The notes below the pieces were generated by a model. That model was not told the origin of the DNA. It did no database searches and worked only from the letters and a program-made list of their open reading frames with translations. A stretch of DNA of 64,000 bases from Prevotella melaninogenica (GTDB lineage: Bacteria; Bacteroidota; Bacteroidia; Bacteroidales; Bacteroidaceae). Both the position numbers and the translations under genes were made by a program. Position 1 is the stretch's first letter, and each line of letters opens with the position of its first letter. Location: assembly GCF_018128065.1 (NCBI RefSeq), contig NZ_CP072360.1, positions 1,182,501 through 1,246,500 of the forward strand. Direction: 5' to 3'. Shown piece after piece: positions 9,217 to 18,771 of the stretch.

Positions 9217-10143
9217 CTATTGCTTTATTTTATCCCATGTAATATTCTGACTGGCATTAATACCAAATAGAATATCGTAGACCAACTCCTTTTCTTTTTG
9301 TGTTCCTTTGCCTTTGTATATATTAGCTAATTCATCCTTCTTATAGTCTGTCCATATTTGTGGCAACATACTTATTGGACGATTCTCATGTGCTTTCTTT
9401 AACCCATTCTCCAAGGCTGATGTAATATTTGTACGTCCACGTTCAACATTATTAGCCATCTCGTCCAATCCAGTCCTATAATAATCATACTGCAATTGAC
9501 GGAAAGGCTTCATCGCACCATCAAGATAATCGTTAATGATAGCAAATCGGTTACGGGAATTATCAAAGGCTTTCCATCCTGTAAAATTAAGATTCTGTGC
9601 ATTATTCGTAAGAATCATACAACGTTGTAGGATATCTTCTCCACCCATAGGAGAGAATGAATCCAAATTTAATCCTATAATAAGGTAAGCATAATAAGCT
9701 ATCAGAGCCGTCAGCTGATTATCGACATTCTCCTCATTAAACTCAATTTGATCAAACTGAGCAAAGGTGAAATTAAAATCACCATCTTGATTATTATAGA
9801 GCGTAGAACTATAGGCAGCATTATAAACAGGGCGGTTTGCTTGTATCAAAGCAGAACAAGTAAAGAGGTTGCTACCTGGATCATACTTACTAACAGTAAT
9901 ATTAAAGTTACAGTTTATACGTTCATTTCTTTGAAACTGGTAATGAGTCCATTGACGTGTATTAATAAACTGTTCCAAAGTCTGTTGCAGATTCTCAAAG
10001 ACAGAAGCATCCGTGCCCTGAATCTGATTATGATTCACGGTTACTTTTGCATTTAGCTCTTGAGCTGCTAACTCTCCTTTAGAGAATAGAAACAAGCTCG
10101 TCAATAATATCACGAGCCACTTCAGTCTTTGGTTTCTTGGCAT
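9217..10143 (-). CDS. DUF4835 family exported protein
   Basis: A protein of 308 residues with a signal peptide (LKWLVILLTSLFLFSKGELAAQ) and a mature start ELNAKVTVNHNQIQGTD. The conserved segments LINTNARxWT-like (FINTRQWTHYQF), YDPGSNLFTCSALIQANRPV and DSFSPMGGEDILQR are those of the DUF4835 family. No catalytic motif is known for it. It is placed in the envelope by its signal. Its first 65 nt, which encode the signal peptide, overlap the end of coaBC in another frame, so translation is probably coupled. No alternative ATG lies between the overlap and the mature region. Function unknown. Confidence 0.9.
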   Translation of the reverse strand: MPRNQRLKWLVILLTSLFLFSKGELAAQELNAKVTVNHNQIQGTDASVFENLQQTLEQFINTRQWTHYQFQRNERINCNFNITVSKYDPGSNLFTCSALIQANRPVYNAAYSSTLYNNQDGDFNFTFAQFDQIEFNEENVDNQLTALIAYYAYLIIGLNLDSFSPMGGEDILQRCMILTNNAQNLNFTGWKAFDNSRNRFAIINDYLDGAMKPFRQLQYDYYRTGLDEMANNVERGRTNITSALENGLKKAHENRPISMLPQIWTDYKKDELANIYKGKGTQKEKELVYDILFGINASQNITWDKIKQ

Positions 10144-11290
10144 AACTCTTCTTACCTTCTTTGTTGATAATCATTATTTGGTTATCATCTGTTTGGAAAG
10201 TTGTCCCTGGAATCCTCGTAGAATTCAAAACAATGAAGTCAGCATTCTTCTTTTCCAACTTTCTTTGGGCATTACTCTCTTCTTCATTCGTTTCCAAAGC
10301 GAAAGCAACAATACGTTGCTTTTCTCCTTTCATACTACCGATAGCTGCAGCAATATCCTGCGTAGGCTTCAGTCTTAACAGCAAGTCGTCACCCTCACGT
10401 TTAATCTTTTGCTCCGCAACCTCCTCTGGTCGGAAGTCGGCAACCGCAGCACAAAGTATTGCTGCATCACATCTTGGAAATTCTCTTACTGCAACATCAT
10501 ACATTTCCTTGCAGCTTTCAACATCAACTCGTTGAATACCATCAGAGCAAGTAAGACTTACAGGTCCTGCAACGAGCACAACCTTTGCTCCACGTCGGAA
10601 ACATTCTTCTGCTAAGGCAAAGCCCATTTTGCCAGAAGAATAGTTGCCTATAAAACGTACAGGATCAATTTTTTCGTATGTAGGACCAGCTGTAATAAGA
10701 ATCTTTTTATCTTTTAAATCTTCTGTATAAGATTGATTTTCGACAGAATCTGAGAAGAAGTTGTCCAAAGCTTTAACAATATTCTCAGGCTCTTCCATTC
10801 TTCCTTTTCCTTCAAGACCACTGGCAAGATATCCACTACCTGGCTCAATAATATGATTGCCAAAGCTACGCAGGGTTTCTATGTTCCTTAGTGTTGAAGG
10901 ATGCTTATACATATCCAAGTCCATCGCAGGTGCAATGAAGACTGGTGCTTTCATTGAAAGATAAGTAGTAATTAGCATATTGTCAGCAACACCATTAGCC
11001 ATCTTTCCCAACGTTGCAGCAGTACAAGGAGCAATAACCATTACATCTGCCCATAATCCAAGGTCTACATGAGAATTCCACGTACCATCTTTCTGCGAGA
11101 AAAACTCACTTATAGCGGGCTTATGGGTCAATGCTGACAACGTGATTGGAGTGATGAATTCTTTGCCAGCAGGTGTGATAACTACCTGCACCTCTGCCCC
11201 ACTCTTTATCAGTTCACGGATAATAAGACAACTTTTATATGCAGCAATAGAGCCAGTTATACCTAATACTATTTTCTTCCCTTTCAGCAT
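10079..11290 (-). CDS. coaBC: Bifunctional phosphopantothenoylcysteine decarboxylase/phosphopantothenate-cysteine ligase
   Basis: Catalyses the second and third steps of coenzyme A synthesis from phosphopantothenate and cysteine. The 403 residues show a CoaC flavoprotein half (GITGSIAAYKS at about 9-19, the active-site His in NSHVDLGLWAD, and APAMDLDMYKHP near 120). The CoaB half follows, with ITAGPTYEKIDPVRFIGNYS from about 199 and the dimer/CTP region KIKREGDDLLLRLKPTQDI near 300. The exonuclease gene stop lies 4 bp upstream of its start, which fits one operon. Its 3' end overlaps the DUF4835 start by 65 nt. Confidence 0.97.
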   Translation of the reverse strand: MLKGKKIVLGITGSIAAYKSCLIIRELIKSGAEVQVVITPAGKEFITPITLSALTHKPAISEFFSQKDGTWNSHVDLGLWADVMVIAPCTAATLGKMANGVADNMLITTYLSMKAPVFIAPAMDLDMYKHPSTLRNIETLRSFGNHIIEPGSGYLASGLEGKGRMEEPENIVKALDNFFSDSVENQSYTEDLKDKKILITAGPTYEKIDPVRFIGNYSSGKMGFALAEECFRRGAKVVLVAGPVSLTCSDGIQRVDVESCKEMYDVAVREFPRCDAAILCAAVADFRPEEVAEQKIKREGDDLLLRLKPTQDIAAAIGSMKGEKQRIVAFALETNEEESNAQRKLEKKNADFIVLNSTRIPGTTFQTDDNQIMIINKEGKKSYAKKPKTEVARDIIDELVSIL

Positions 11291-11294
11291 TACC

Positions 11295-12149
11295 TTACTT
11301 ATTATTAAACTCTCTTAGGCGAATACGTGTCAAAATCTGCTTTGTATTATAAGTAAAATCACTTGCAAGCATCCAACTATAATAACCTGGGTCTTTGTGT
11401 AATACCTCTGCAACATCCCAGCCTTTGTACTTACCAAAGTTAAATACCTCATGACGACGTGGCTTTCCCGAAGCATCTAAAATCTGATTACCATCCTTAT
11501 CCGTCATATCACACCATATTATACGACCCGCAAAGTCAACAAAGTCATTCATGCGTGAGAACTCTGCAAGCTCATCCATGTCGTTATTCAACATACGGTC
11601 TGCTTCCTCCTGCTTGCCAGGTGCATACATCTCAAGTTCACCCTGCAACACACGCCATGTAGCCTCAGTATCCTGATCAGCCTTATGTGCTTCAAAATCA
11701 TCTTCCATCTTCTTACCACAATAGAATTTATAGGCGGCAGCAAGATTACGACGTTCCATCTTATGATAGATATTCTGTGCATCAATCAGTCGACTTTTTG
11801 AGAAATCAAAGTCAACACCTGCACGCAGAAATTCCTCGGCCAACATTGGTACATCAAAACGATTAGAATTAAATCCTGCAAAATCACATCCAAGAAACTT
11901 TTCAGCTAATTCCTTTGCTTTCTGCTTAAAGGTTGGTGCATCAGCCACATCAGCTTCAGAAATACCCGTCAACAAAGTTACCTCTGCAGGTATAGGCTTC
12001 TCGGGATTGATAAAAATATTCTCTCTTTCTTCCTTTCCATCAGGATAAACCTTGATGAAAGAAATCTGGATAATACGATCGTTTACAAGGTCAAGTCCTG
12101 TCGTTTCCAAATCGAAAACTATCAAAGGCTTTGTCAAATTCAGTTTCAT
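11295..12149 (-). CDS. DEDDh 3'-5' exonuclease (DNA polymerase III epsilon-like)
   Basis: Cytosolic 3'-5' exonuclease of 284 residues. The DEDDh motifs are visible: VFDLETTGL (Asp13, Glu15), GFNSNRFDVPML and the HKADQDTEAT block with the final His and Asp. The C-terminal 60 residues (EVFNFGKYKGWDV, DPGYYSWMLASDF) form a DUF3820-like module seen in this lineage, absent from E. coli DnaQ. It may act as a proofreading or repair exonuclease. It lies between dnaN and coaBC on the same strand, 96 bp after the dnaN stop with a terminator-like hairpin between them. Confidence 0.9.
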   Translation of the reverse strand: MKLNLTKPLIVFDLETTGLDLVNDRIIQISFIKVYPDGKEERENIFINPEKPIPAEVTLLTGISEADVADAPTFKQKAKELAEKFLGCDFAGFNSNRFDVPMLAEEFLRAGVDFDFSKSRLIDAQNIYHKMERRNLAAAYKFYCGKKMEDDFEAHKADQDTEATWRVLQGELEMYAPGKQEEADRMLNNDMDELAEFSRMNDFVDFAGRIIWCDMTDKDGNQILDASGKPRRHEVFNFGKYKGWDVAEVLHKDPGYYSWMLASDFTYNTKQILTRIRLREFNNK

Positions 12150-12182
12150 ACGTCTGTATATAGCCCTATATATAATTAGAAA

Positions 12183-12219
12183 GGAGAATGGCTATATAGA
12201 AGATACACAGCCATCCTCC
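12183..12219 (-). terminator. Hairpin downstream of dnaN
   Basis: GGAGGATGGCT and AGCCATTCTCC (read on the minus strand) pair with one mismatch around a 15-nt loop and are followed by TTTCT. It sits between dnaN and the exonuclease gene and may act as a partial terminator. Confidence 0.55.
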
Positions 12220-12244
12220 CGATAAAATCTATTTAACTTTTTTC

Positions 12245-13369
12245 TTAATCGTTCAACAGCATCGGCATAATAAGCATGAGAATATCCTCATTCTCTGGCT
12301 GAATACCTGGTACGATAACACCAGCACGTGATGGGTCGGCCAATTGGATAACGACATCATCACACTCAAGGTTGTTCAAGATATCAAGCATACTTGAACC
12401 CTTGAAGCCAATGCTCATAGGATTGCCACCATACTCGCAGGTAACGTTCTCCTTAGCACTTGTTGCGAAGTCAATATCTTCTGCATTCAACTCCAACAAA
12501 CCTGCTGACACGTGAAAACGAATCAGCTGCGAAGAATCACTTGCAAAAGGTAAAACACGGCGCAATGCACCAATCAATGACTTACGATCAATAGTAAGTT
12601 GATGAGGATTATCCTGTGGGATTACGCTATTATAATTAGGATACTTACCCTCTATCAAACGACAAGCAAGATTTCCTTCAGCAAAAGAAACCTCCGCTGA
12701 ACGCTCATCAAAATGGATGACAACGTCACCACCATCCTTTGAAAGAACATTCTTCAACAATGAAGCTGGCTTCTTAGGAAGAACAAATGATGCAGGGATA
12801 TCACTCTTAATAGAAAAAATCTTATTTCTGACAAGCTTATGACCATCGCTGGCTACAACAACCAAACCATCTTCCTTCAAGTCGAAATAAACACCATTCA
12901 TTACAGGGCGAAGCTCGTCCTGCGCTGTTGCAAATAGTGAACGTGTCAAACTATCAGATAATTTATCAGCCTGAAGTGTAATGGTTGTGGCATTATCCGA
13001 TACAGGCTGAGCTTTTGGATATTCATCAGCACCAAGAATTGGGAACGAGTATGAACCATTCTGATAGGTAACATAAATATTCATCTCATCCAAATTTGCA
13101 TCCAGTATCAAAGGCTGTTCTGGGAGTTCCTTCACAGCATCAAGAATTGTATGATGATTTACAACAAAATCACCTTCGCCTTCACAACTCTCAAGATTCA
13201 ATGTTCCGCGCATGACATTCTCACTATCTGATGCGGTAATAGTAAGCTGACCACCATGAACTTCAAACAAGAAGCAATCCAAGATGGGCAGAGAATTCTT
13301 GCTATTAATTACTCGAGAGAGAGTCAACAACCGGCTGCTCAATGCAGTGCTTGAAAGGTTAAATCTCAT
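12245..13369 (-). CDS. dnaN: DNA polymerase III beta sliding clamp
   Basis: Ring-shaped processivity factor that holds DNA polymerase III on DNA. Its 374 residues match the family. It starts MRFNLSSTALSSRLLTLSRV and contains NSLPILDCFLFEV, FATAQDELRPVMNGVYFDL, VASDGHKLVR and a C-terminal LIMPMLLND tail, with three clamp repeats of about 120 residues each. It is not next to dnaA or recF here, unlike the order in many other phyla. Transcription should start from the promoter at 13459-13490, giving a leader of about 80 nt. Confidence 0.98.
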   Translation of the reverse strand: MRFNLSSTALSSRLLTLSRVINSKNSLPILDCFLFEVHGGQLTITASDSENVMRGTLNLESCEGEGDFVVNHHTILDAVKELPEQPLILDANLDEMNIYVTYQNGSYSFPILGADEYPKAQPVSDNATTITLQADKLSDSLTRSLFATAQDELRPVMNGVYFDLKEDGLVVVASDGHKLVRNKIFSIKSDIPASFVLPKKPASLLKNVLSKDGGDVVIHFDERSAEVSFAEGNLACRLIEGKYPNYNSVIPQDNPHQLTIDRKSLIGALRRVLPFASDSSQLIRFHVSAGLLELNAEDIDFATSAKENVTCEYGGNPMSIGFKGSSMLDILNNLECDDVVIQLADPSRAGVIVPGIQPENEDILMLIMPMLLND

Positions 13370-13458
13370 TAGTATCTATTTTAGTTAATATTCTGTTACA
13401 CTTATTAGATATCCAGACGGCCGAAACAAGTCCACTACCATCTTTCAACTTCATCGTA

Positions 13459-13490
13459 CAAAAATACAAAAAAGGGACGTGAAAAACAAA
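13459..13490 (-). promoter_or_regulatory. Promoter of dnaN
   Basis: On the minus strand, TTTG (13487-13490) is followed after exactly 20 bp by TATTTTTG (13459-13466), matching the TTTG-TAnnTTTG pattern. Confidence 0.7.
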
Positions 13491-13514
13491 AATTAAGTAT
13501 AAAAGTTTCGGTTT

Positions 13515-13547
13515 TTAGAACTATTTTAGTAATTTCGCAAACAGAAT
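13515..13547 (+). promoter_or_regulatory. Likely promoter of the DUF3127 gene
   Basis: TTAG (13515-13518), then 21 bp, then TAATTTCG (13540-13547). Each box has one mismatch to the consensus. It is divergent from the dnaN promoter, about 25 bp away. Confidence 0.5.
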
Positions 13548-13580
13548 AAAGTAATAAAATAACCAAAACAAGTAAAATAA

Positions 13581-13982
13581 ATGGATATACAAGGAAAAGT
13601 AATCGCTGTTCTTCCTGCACGTGAAGGAACTTCAGCACGAGGACCATGGAAGTCACAGGAGTATGTGATTGAGACACACGACCAGTATCCTAAGAAGATG
13701 GTTTTCAACGTCTTTGGTGCTGATAGAATTGAGCAGTTTGCTATCAAGGCTGGCGACGAACTCAATGTTAGCTTTGACATTGATGCACATGAATACAATG
13801 GTCGTTGGTTCAACAATATTCGTGCATGGAACATTCAGCGCGTTGATGCTACGGCAGCTATGGCTGGTGCACCTGTTGCTGCTGCGCCTGTTACACCACA
13901 GCCAGATTCTGCTGCGCCACAGGCAACTCCATTCCCTCCTGCACAGCCTGAAGAGAACTCTACAGATGACTTACCATTCTAA
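13581..13982 (+). CDS. DUF3127 protein with SSB-like C-terminal tip
   Basis: A protein of 133 residues. Residues 1-88 form a single beta-rich domain matching DUF3127 (MDIQGKVIAVLP, KSQEYVIETHDQYPKKMVF, WFNNIRAWNIQRV), probably an OB fold. About 35 residues of Ala/Pro/Gln low complexity follow, and the chain ends in NSTDDLPF. That architecture, an OB domain, a flexible linker and a D-D-x-P-F tip, is that of single-stranded DNA-binding protein. Its nucleic-acid binding is inference; the family is formally of unknown function. It is divergently placed from dnaN and ends at a strong terminator. Confidence 0.88.
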   Translation: MDIQGKVIAVLPAREGTSARGPWKSQEYVIETHDQYPKKMVFNVFGADRIEQFAIKAGDELNVSFDIDAHEYNGRWFNNIRAWNIQRVDATAAMAGAPVAAAPVTPQPDSAAPQATPFPPAQPEENSTDDLPF

Positions 13983-14009
13983 TAGAATTGTGATTTTTCA
14001 ATATAAATT

Positions 14010-14050
14010 GACAGACTCTCTAATTTAGCGAGTCTGTCTTTTTGTTTTAT
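14010..14050 (+). terminator. Rho-independent terminator of the DUF3127 gene
   Basis: GACAGACTC (14010-14018) pairs with GAGTCTGTC (14030-14038) around an 11-nt loop, followed by TTTTTGTTTT. Confidence 0.9.
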
Positions 14051-14566
14051 GAGACTTTGCCTTAGGAGGAAAAGGTTGGGAAATAGGTACACAAAAACTA
14101 ATAATAAAACTCTTTCCAAACATTGGAAAAAAGTAATACCTAATAAGAAATATCTTTTACCTAAAATACAATATTAGTTTTGTTTTAAGTTGCTGTCACT
14201 TTTAACATTTCATATATCTTGCTGTAATATAACAAGGTAAGTGTCTATTAGAAATGATAGGAATGACAGAAAATTAAGTTTATGGATTGTCGGTAATACG
14301 AATTCGGCTAATTGATATAGATACTTTGCTGGTTCTTCAGAAATACGGAATGATGAAGTAAGTTACCCGATATAATAGGACACACAGAGAAAAGGAGAGT
14401 ATGGAGGAAAACATTATCATCCAACATTCAACACTAAACATTCAACACCCATCACTCTTAATACTTGAAGTCCCATTCTTCTACCATGATACAAATGAAC
14501 TAATCTTTTCACCTGGATAAGGCTATGTTATAGAGAAAGCTTGTGGATTGTCCCTAATTTGATAAG
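14051..14566. other. Gene-free stretch between the DUF3127 and MscS genes
   Basis: No supportable gene. It has a short internal repetition (AACATTCAACAC twice near 14430-14452), too small to call an array. Otherwise nothing recognised. Confidence 0.5.
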
Positions 14567-16939
14567 TTAATCCGTTAAGGCTTCGTTCTGATGTTTGATT
14601 GTAATCTCACGCTGTGGGAATGGTATTTCAATACCATTGTTGTTCAGCGTTTCATAGATACATTCCATGATAATGGCAATATCATTTGCTTGGGTGAATA
14701 CGTTTAGCCAAACAATAATCTTAAGAGTAATACAGCTATCATCAAAGCTATTAAGTCTGATTATAGCATCTTGCCCCTTCTTTGTAACACCGAGTTTGTT
14801 AATTGCATCAATGAGTAATTCTCTAACTTCTTTTATGTTAGTTCCGTAAGCTACTCCAACTTCAAGTACTCCCACCTCATAACCATTGTTTTTGGTCATA
14901 TTCTTATAATTCTTGGTGAATAGTTGTGAATTTTGGAAAGCGATAACAGAACCATCAAGGGCATCAATCATTGTTGAAGTATAGTTGATTGAACTTACCT
15001 TACCACGTATGCCATCGCAGATGATATAGTCACCAATTTTGATTCGCCCAGCCATCAATGATATACCATAATAGATATTCTCAAGAATATCTTTCATGGC
15101 GAAACCGATACCTGTTGATAGACCACCAGTCACTACTACCAACCATGTACTGCTGACTTTGAAGATGCCGAGTGTAATCAAGAGCCAAGCACCCCAAACC
15201 ACAACTTGCAGGACATTGATATACATCGTTGCACGTGCTTCAGCCGTAGAGGGGTCATTATGTTGCAAGTATAACTTTATAGCGTCGCGAATAGTTTGGT
15301 TCAGATAATTAAAGATGAACCATAAGATAGCTACAATCGCTATCGAATAGACACTAATCTGTATCTTGTCAGAATCGATAAAGTTCGTGCGGAACAAGTC
15401 CCAAGTTAGCCCACTAAGATTAAATACATCCGTAGCCCAATAAATGGCAATAATAACAGAAATTACTAAAGCTGTCGGTATGAGGACAATATCAATAAGG
15501 CGAATAAGCCAAATTTTTGTTGATGATAGATTCTTAATTGGATGCTTCTCTCTGTACTGGTTCAGATAATCTTTAAAGAAAGCAATCGTAAGGATACAAG
15601 CTAACTGCATAGACCACCAGATTATTACCTGCACAGCTAACATTGTATATCCAATCCATGCACTTATAAGTGAGAAGATGAACACAAATTGAGAAATATA
15701 GGCAAAGTTCAAGTCGTAACGTGGTACCAGTCTATGGTACTTGTAAATCATTCTCGCCTGCCATAATGCATCAATGAATAATAGTGGCGTGAACAGTAAC
15801 GTTACAACAGAGCTTGGAAGCATCACGATACGAAAAGCAATGACACAGAAGCCTATCATAATGAGTGGATAGTAAATGCGGTAAGCATTATGGGTTTGTG
15901 AACCATCTACACGTAGGAGCAAGGAAGCAAAGATGACGGACAGCATCCATGTATATTCTAATAAGAGGCTGCATGCCATGTGCACGAAGTTAGAGGGCGA
16001 GAACAATCGTATGATAACAAGGACAATGCTAAATGTGACGACAGAAGCAAGCATGATAATACAAGTACGCTTGGCAAGGAAGGCTTGACTTTTCTGTCCG
16101 AATCGATTGGTCTTCATTACTCTTGTTACAAGGAAACGGATACTCAGATAGTTGATGAGAATGGCTATCAACCCATAGAGAAGAATCATACTAAAGAGAG
16201 TAATAATCCATCTCACATCCCATTGTGATACTACGAGATTGTTTGGAGTGTATTTCTCAGAGAGCGTAGTGTTCATCTGACTAATATGGAAACCTGCCGT
16301 CTTGAGGAGTTTAAAATAATTGTCTTCAGCGTTTGTGAATATGCCAGATTGAATTTCATTATATCGTTTTTGTGCGTATGCATCAAGTGCCTGCAACTGC
16401 TGCTGACTATATTTGTAGTATTGGATGAATTCTTGATAAGAGTCATTGCGCTCCTTTAACATTCTTCGGATACTTACAGCAAGGGTAAGACATACATTGC
16501 GGTCAACTTTCATCTTAGTACTTAAACCGAAAGTGTACATCGTACTAAGTACGTTGACAAGCGAATCGTAACGTGCAATTTCTTCATTACTTTCCGTAAT
16601 AAGGTCATGGAAAGGTCGAGTCTTTGTTTGGAAGTCTTTCCAAAGCTCTGTTGCCTGTTGGCAAGCATAGGTAAGGTCAAAAATGTTGTCAGTCTTCTGT
16701 GAATAGAGCATCAATGACACTTGAGCAGATTTTTCTCCAATTTCCTTCAGCTGATTTGCCACCTGTTCGGTAACATATCTTGAATTATTCAGCTGTTTCG
16801 TCTGTTCAAGATGCTGTGCTATCAATTCTTGACGTAGCACTTGAAGCGAACTTTTTAGAGAATCCTCTTGTAGTACAGCACTTGCTGGAAGTATGAGGGT
16901 ATATAGGAATATGGTGATGAAGAATAGCTTTTTTCGCAT
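14567..16939 (-). CDS. Large MscS-family mechanosensitive channel
   Basis: Inner-membrane channel of 790 residues that should open on osmotic downshock. There is a signal-like N-terminus (LFFITIFLYTLILPASAVLQ), then a helical periplasmic region (about 25-220). Multiple membrane segments follow (about 225-560), and then the MscS core. The pore helix region reads STWLVVVTGGLSTGIGFAM and is followed by KDILENIYYGISLM, and the beta domain by GRIKIGDYIICDGIRGKVSS. The size and periplasmic domain resemble MscK/YbiO-type proteins more than the small MscS. The start MRKKLFF fits the signal peptide. A TACCTTTG box at 16987-16994 on the minus strand may be its promoter. Confidence 0.92.
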   Translation of the reverse strand: MRKKLFFITIFLYTLILPASAVLQEDSLKSSLQVLRQELIAQHLEQTKQLNNSRYVTEQVANQLKEIGEKSAQVSLMLYSQKTDNIFDLTYACQQATELWKDFQTKTRPFHDLITESNEEIARYDSLVNVLSTMYTFGLSTKMKVDRNVCLTLAVSIRRMLKERNDSYQEFIQYYKYSQQQLQALDAYAQKRYNEIQSGIFTNAEDNYFKLLKTAGFHISQMNTTLSEKYTPNNLVVSQWDVRWIITLFSMILLYGLIAILINYLSIRFLVTRVMKTNRFGQKSQAFLAKRTCIIMLASVVTFSIVLVIIRLFSPSNFVHMACSLLLEYTWMLSVIFASLLLRVDGSQTHNAYRIYYPLIMIGFCVIAFRIVMLPSSVVTLLFTPLLFIDALWQARMIYKYHRLVPRYDLNFAYISQFVFIFSLISAWIGYTMLAVQVIIWWSMQLACILTIAFFKDYLNQYREKHPIKNLSSTKIWLIRLIDIVLIPTALVISVIIAIYWATDVFNLSGLTWDLFRTNFIDSDKIQISVYSIAIVAILWFIFNYLNQTIRDAIKLYLQHNDPSTAEARATMYINVLQVVVWGAWLLITLGIFKVSSTWLVVVTGGLSTGIGFAMKDILENIYYGISLMAGRIKIGDYIICDGIRGKVSSINYTSTMIDALDGSVIAFQNSQLFTKNYKNMTKNNGYEVGVLEVGVAYGTNIKEVRELLIDAINKLGVTKKGQDAIIRLNSFDDSCITLKIIVWLNVFTQANDIAIIMECIYETLNNNGIEIPFPQREITIKHQNEALTD

Positions 16940-17124
16940 ATCTGTTTTGTTGTAAAGAATATTTTCTTTGATTATCTCAATGAACGCAAAGGTACGGAAA
17001 GTTTGTCATTTAGACCTATTTAATAATGTAAAATGATACTAAAGATGTATTTGTTTATGCTTTTCTTTGGTCATAAGATATATAAATGGAAAAAATAATG
17101 TAAGTTTGCAGAAAAAAACATACT

Positions 17125-18039
17125 ATGATATTGATTGCCGATAGTGGAGGCTCCAAAACTGATTGGGCATTGGTTAGCTTGCCAACAGATACCTATAAGT
17201 GCGTTCTGAAAGCTCGCACACAAGGTTTTAACCCTTTTCACCAGTCTAAGGATTTCATCTTGATGACTTTAAAGCGAGAGCTAATGCCTGAGTTGTACAA
17301 GGCAGCAAACCAAAGTAACATCTTTTGTAATCAGGCGGATATAGCCAACAAGATTACACAAGTCGTTTTTTATGGAGCAGGATGTACAAAGGCTCTATCG
17401 TCCACCGTGAGTGAAGCATTAGCTGCTGCGTTTCCTTCTGCTTTGATAAAAGTGGAGACTGATTTGTTAGGGGCAGCTCATGCTGCGTGTGGACGTGAGG
17501 CTGGTATAGCCTGCATTTTAGGTACTGGAGCTAATAGCTGTCAGTATGATGGCAAACAGATAATGGCAAATATCCCCCCATTGGGTTATATCTTAGGAGA
17601 TGAAGGAAGTGGAGCGGTACTTGGGAAGTTGTTACTAAATAGTATATTTAAAGGTGATTTATCGGAGGAGATTCGTGATTTATATTTAGAGTGGAGTGGA
17701 CTGACCTATTCTGAAATCATAGATAAGGTTTATCGTCAGCCACTTGCAAATCGTTTCTTGGCAAGCTGTTCAAGGTTTATTAAAGATAATCTACAATATA
17801 CAGAATTAGAAACCTTAGTAAAATTGAATTTTGATAATTTCTTTCAAAAGAATATACTGAAATATTCTAATACATCTCTTCGCTCAATTTCTGCAGTTGG
17901 CGGTGTTGCTGCAGCTTTTGAAGAACAATTAAGAAAAAGTGCTGGTAGGTTCAATTATCAAGTTGATAAGGTGCTTGCCTCTCCCATTGATGGATTGATA
18001 GAATATTATGGTTCTATAACGAATCGTGTGGGTAAATAG
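17125..18039 (+). CDS. BadF/BadG-type ATPase, probable N-acetylglucosamine kinase
   Basis: A protein of 304 residues of the ASKHA fold. The phosphate-1 loop is LIADSGGSKTDWALV at about 3-17, phosphate-2 is CILGTGANSCQYDG near 131, then GYILGDEGSGAVLGKLLL near 152, and the adenosine motif is SAVGGVAAAFEEQLR. In Bacteroidota such proteins are usually annotated as N-acetylglucosamine kinase-like, phosphorylating amino sugars from cell wall or glycan breakdown; the substrate here is not shown. A TAAGTTTG box lies just upstream (17101-17108) without a well-spaced TTTG. No operon partner. Confidence 0.85.
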   Translation: MILIADSGGSKTDWALVSLPTDTYKCVLKARTQGFNPFHQSKDFILMTLKRELMPELYKAANQSNIFCNQADIANKITQVVFYGAGCTKALSSTVSEALAAAFPSALIKVETDLLGAAHAACGREAGIACILGTGANSCQYDGKQIMANIPPLGYILGDEGSGAVLGKLLLNSIFKGDLSEEIRDLYLEWSGLTYSEIIDKVYRQPLANRFLASCSRFIKDNLQYTELETLVKLNFDNFFQKNILKYSNTSLRSISAVGGVAAAFEEQLRKSAGRFNYQVDKVLASPIDGLIEYYGSITNRVGK

Positions 18040-18671
18040 TTTTTTCCTTGCCAGCGTTCCTTTGTTTTATGGCTTTATGACTGAGAAGAAGAAGACGGAT
18101 TAATCTACAAATATAAAGGAGTTTGAGCTAATCAAACTTCTACACACCTCCTGTTTATTCTTAGTATTACAACATTTTGCTCACAATTCATCCCCTGTCA
18201 TCCATATATCATAGTGAATTTAACCCTCCGCACATGTGGTGTTAACCCTCCGCACCATATGTGCTAAGCACCAGCACAACATGTGCAGAGTATCAGCACC
18301 GCAGCAAATGATGGTAAACATTCACGAATATCGTATGAAATAAGACCTTAAAACATCCTTTTCCGTTGGCTAAAGTGTAAAACGCTAAAACTAAACTGAA
18401 CAAATAACTTCTTTCTATGAATACAACAGATATTATTCTAATCGGGTCAAACAACCCACACGAATCGTTATAAAGCCAATATCATTCTTAGTTCATTTAT
18501 TTTTACATCAGTTGATTGTTTGATGAACGTATAGATACACTCTGTTAGGTATCTTGCAATCAAGGGATAGTAAATGTGCTGCATAGATAAATTGTTTTTG
18601 CTGTGTTGAGACTTAATCTGCAAGGCGTTTGCAAAGTGGAGTTTGCAAAAAGTGGTATTTTTTCTACTTAT
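18040..18671. other. Gene-free stretch upstream of nuo
   Basis: No supportable gene. It holds the 22-bp palindrome array at 18230-18308 and, at its right edge, the nuo promoter. Confidence 0.6.
18230..18308. repeat. 22-bp-period palindrome array A1 (4 units)
   Basis: Units start at exactly 18230, 18252, 18274 and 18296. Three 13-bp cores are GCACATGTGGTGT, GCACCATATGTGC and GCACAACATGTGC; the fourth keeps only the left arm. Spacers of 9 bp differ between units. Same design as arrays at 29380, 36506, 46375 and 51682. Confidence 0.8.
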
Positions 18672-18705
18672 TTTGCGTACGTTCTCAAATATTTTTGTAT
18701 CTTTG
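18672..18705 (+). promoter_or_regulatory. Promoter of the nuo operon
   Basis: TTTG (18672-18675), then 22 bp, then TATCTTTG (18698-18705). A leader of about 60 nt precedes nuoA. Confidence 0.75.
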
Positions 18706-18771
18706 CACACGTTTTAAAACAAGTATACTTAGAACAAGATTGAACAATTAAATTATAGCTATATAAAGTTT

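Noticed and set aside
12245..13580. Chromosome origin next to dnaN
   Set aside because: No dnaA gene, no cluster of DnaA-box-like sequences noticed, and dnaN is often away from the origin in Bacteroidota.
18230..18308. Palindrome arrays as CRISPR arrays
   Set aside because: Spacers are 9 bp and repeats 13 bp, far below CRISPR sizes, and no cas gene is present.
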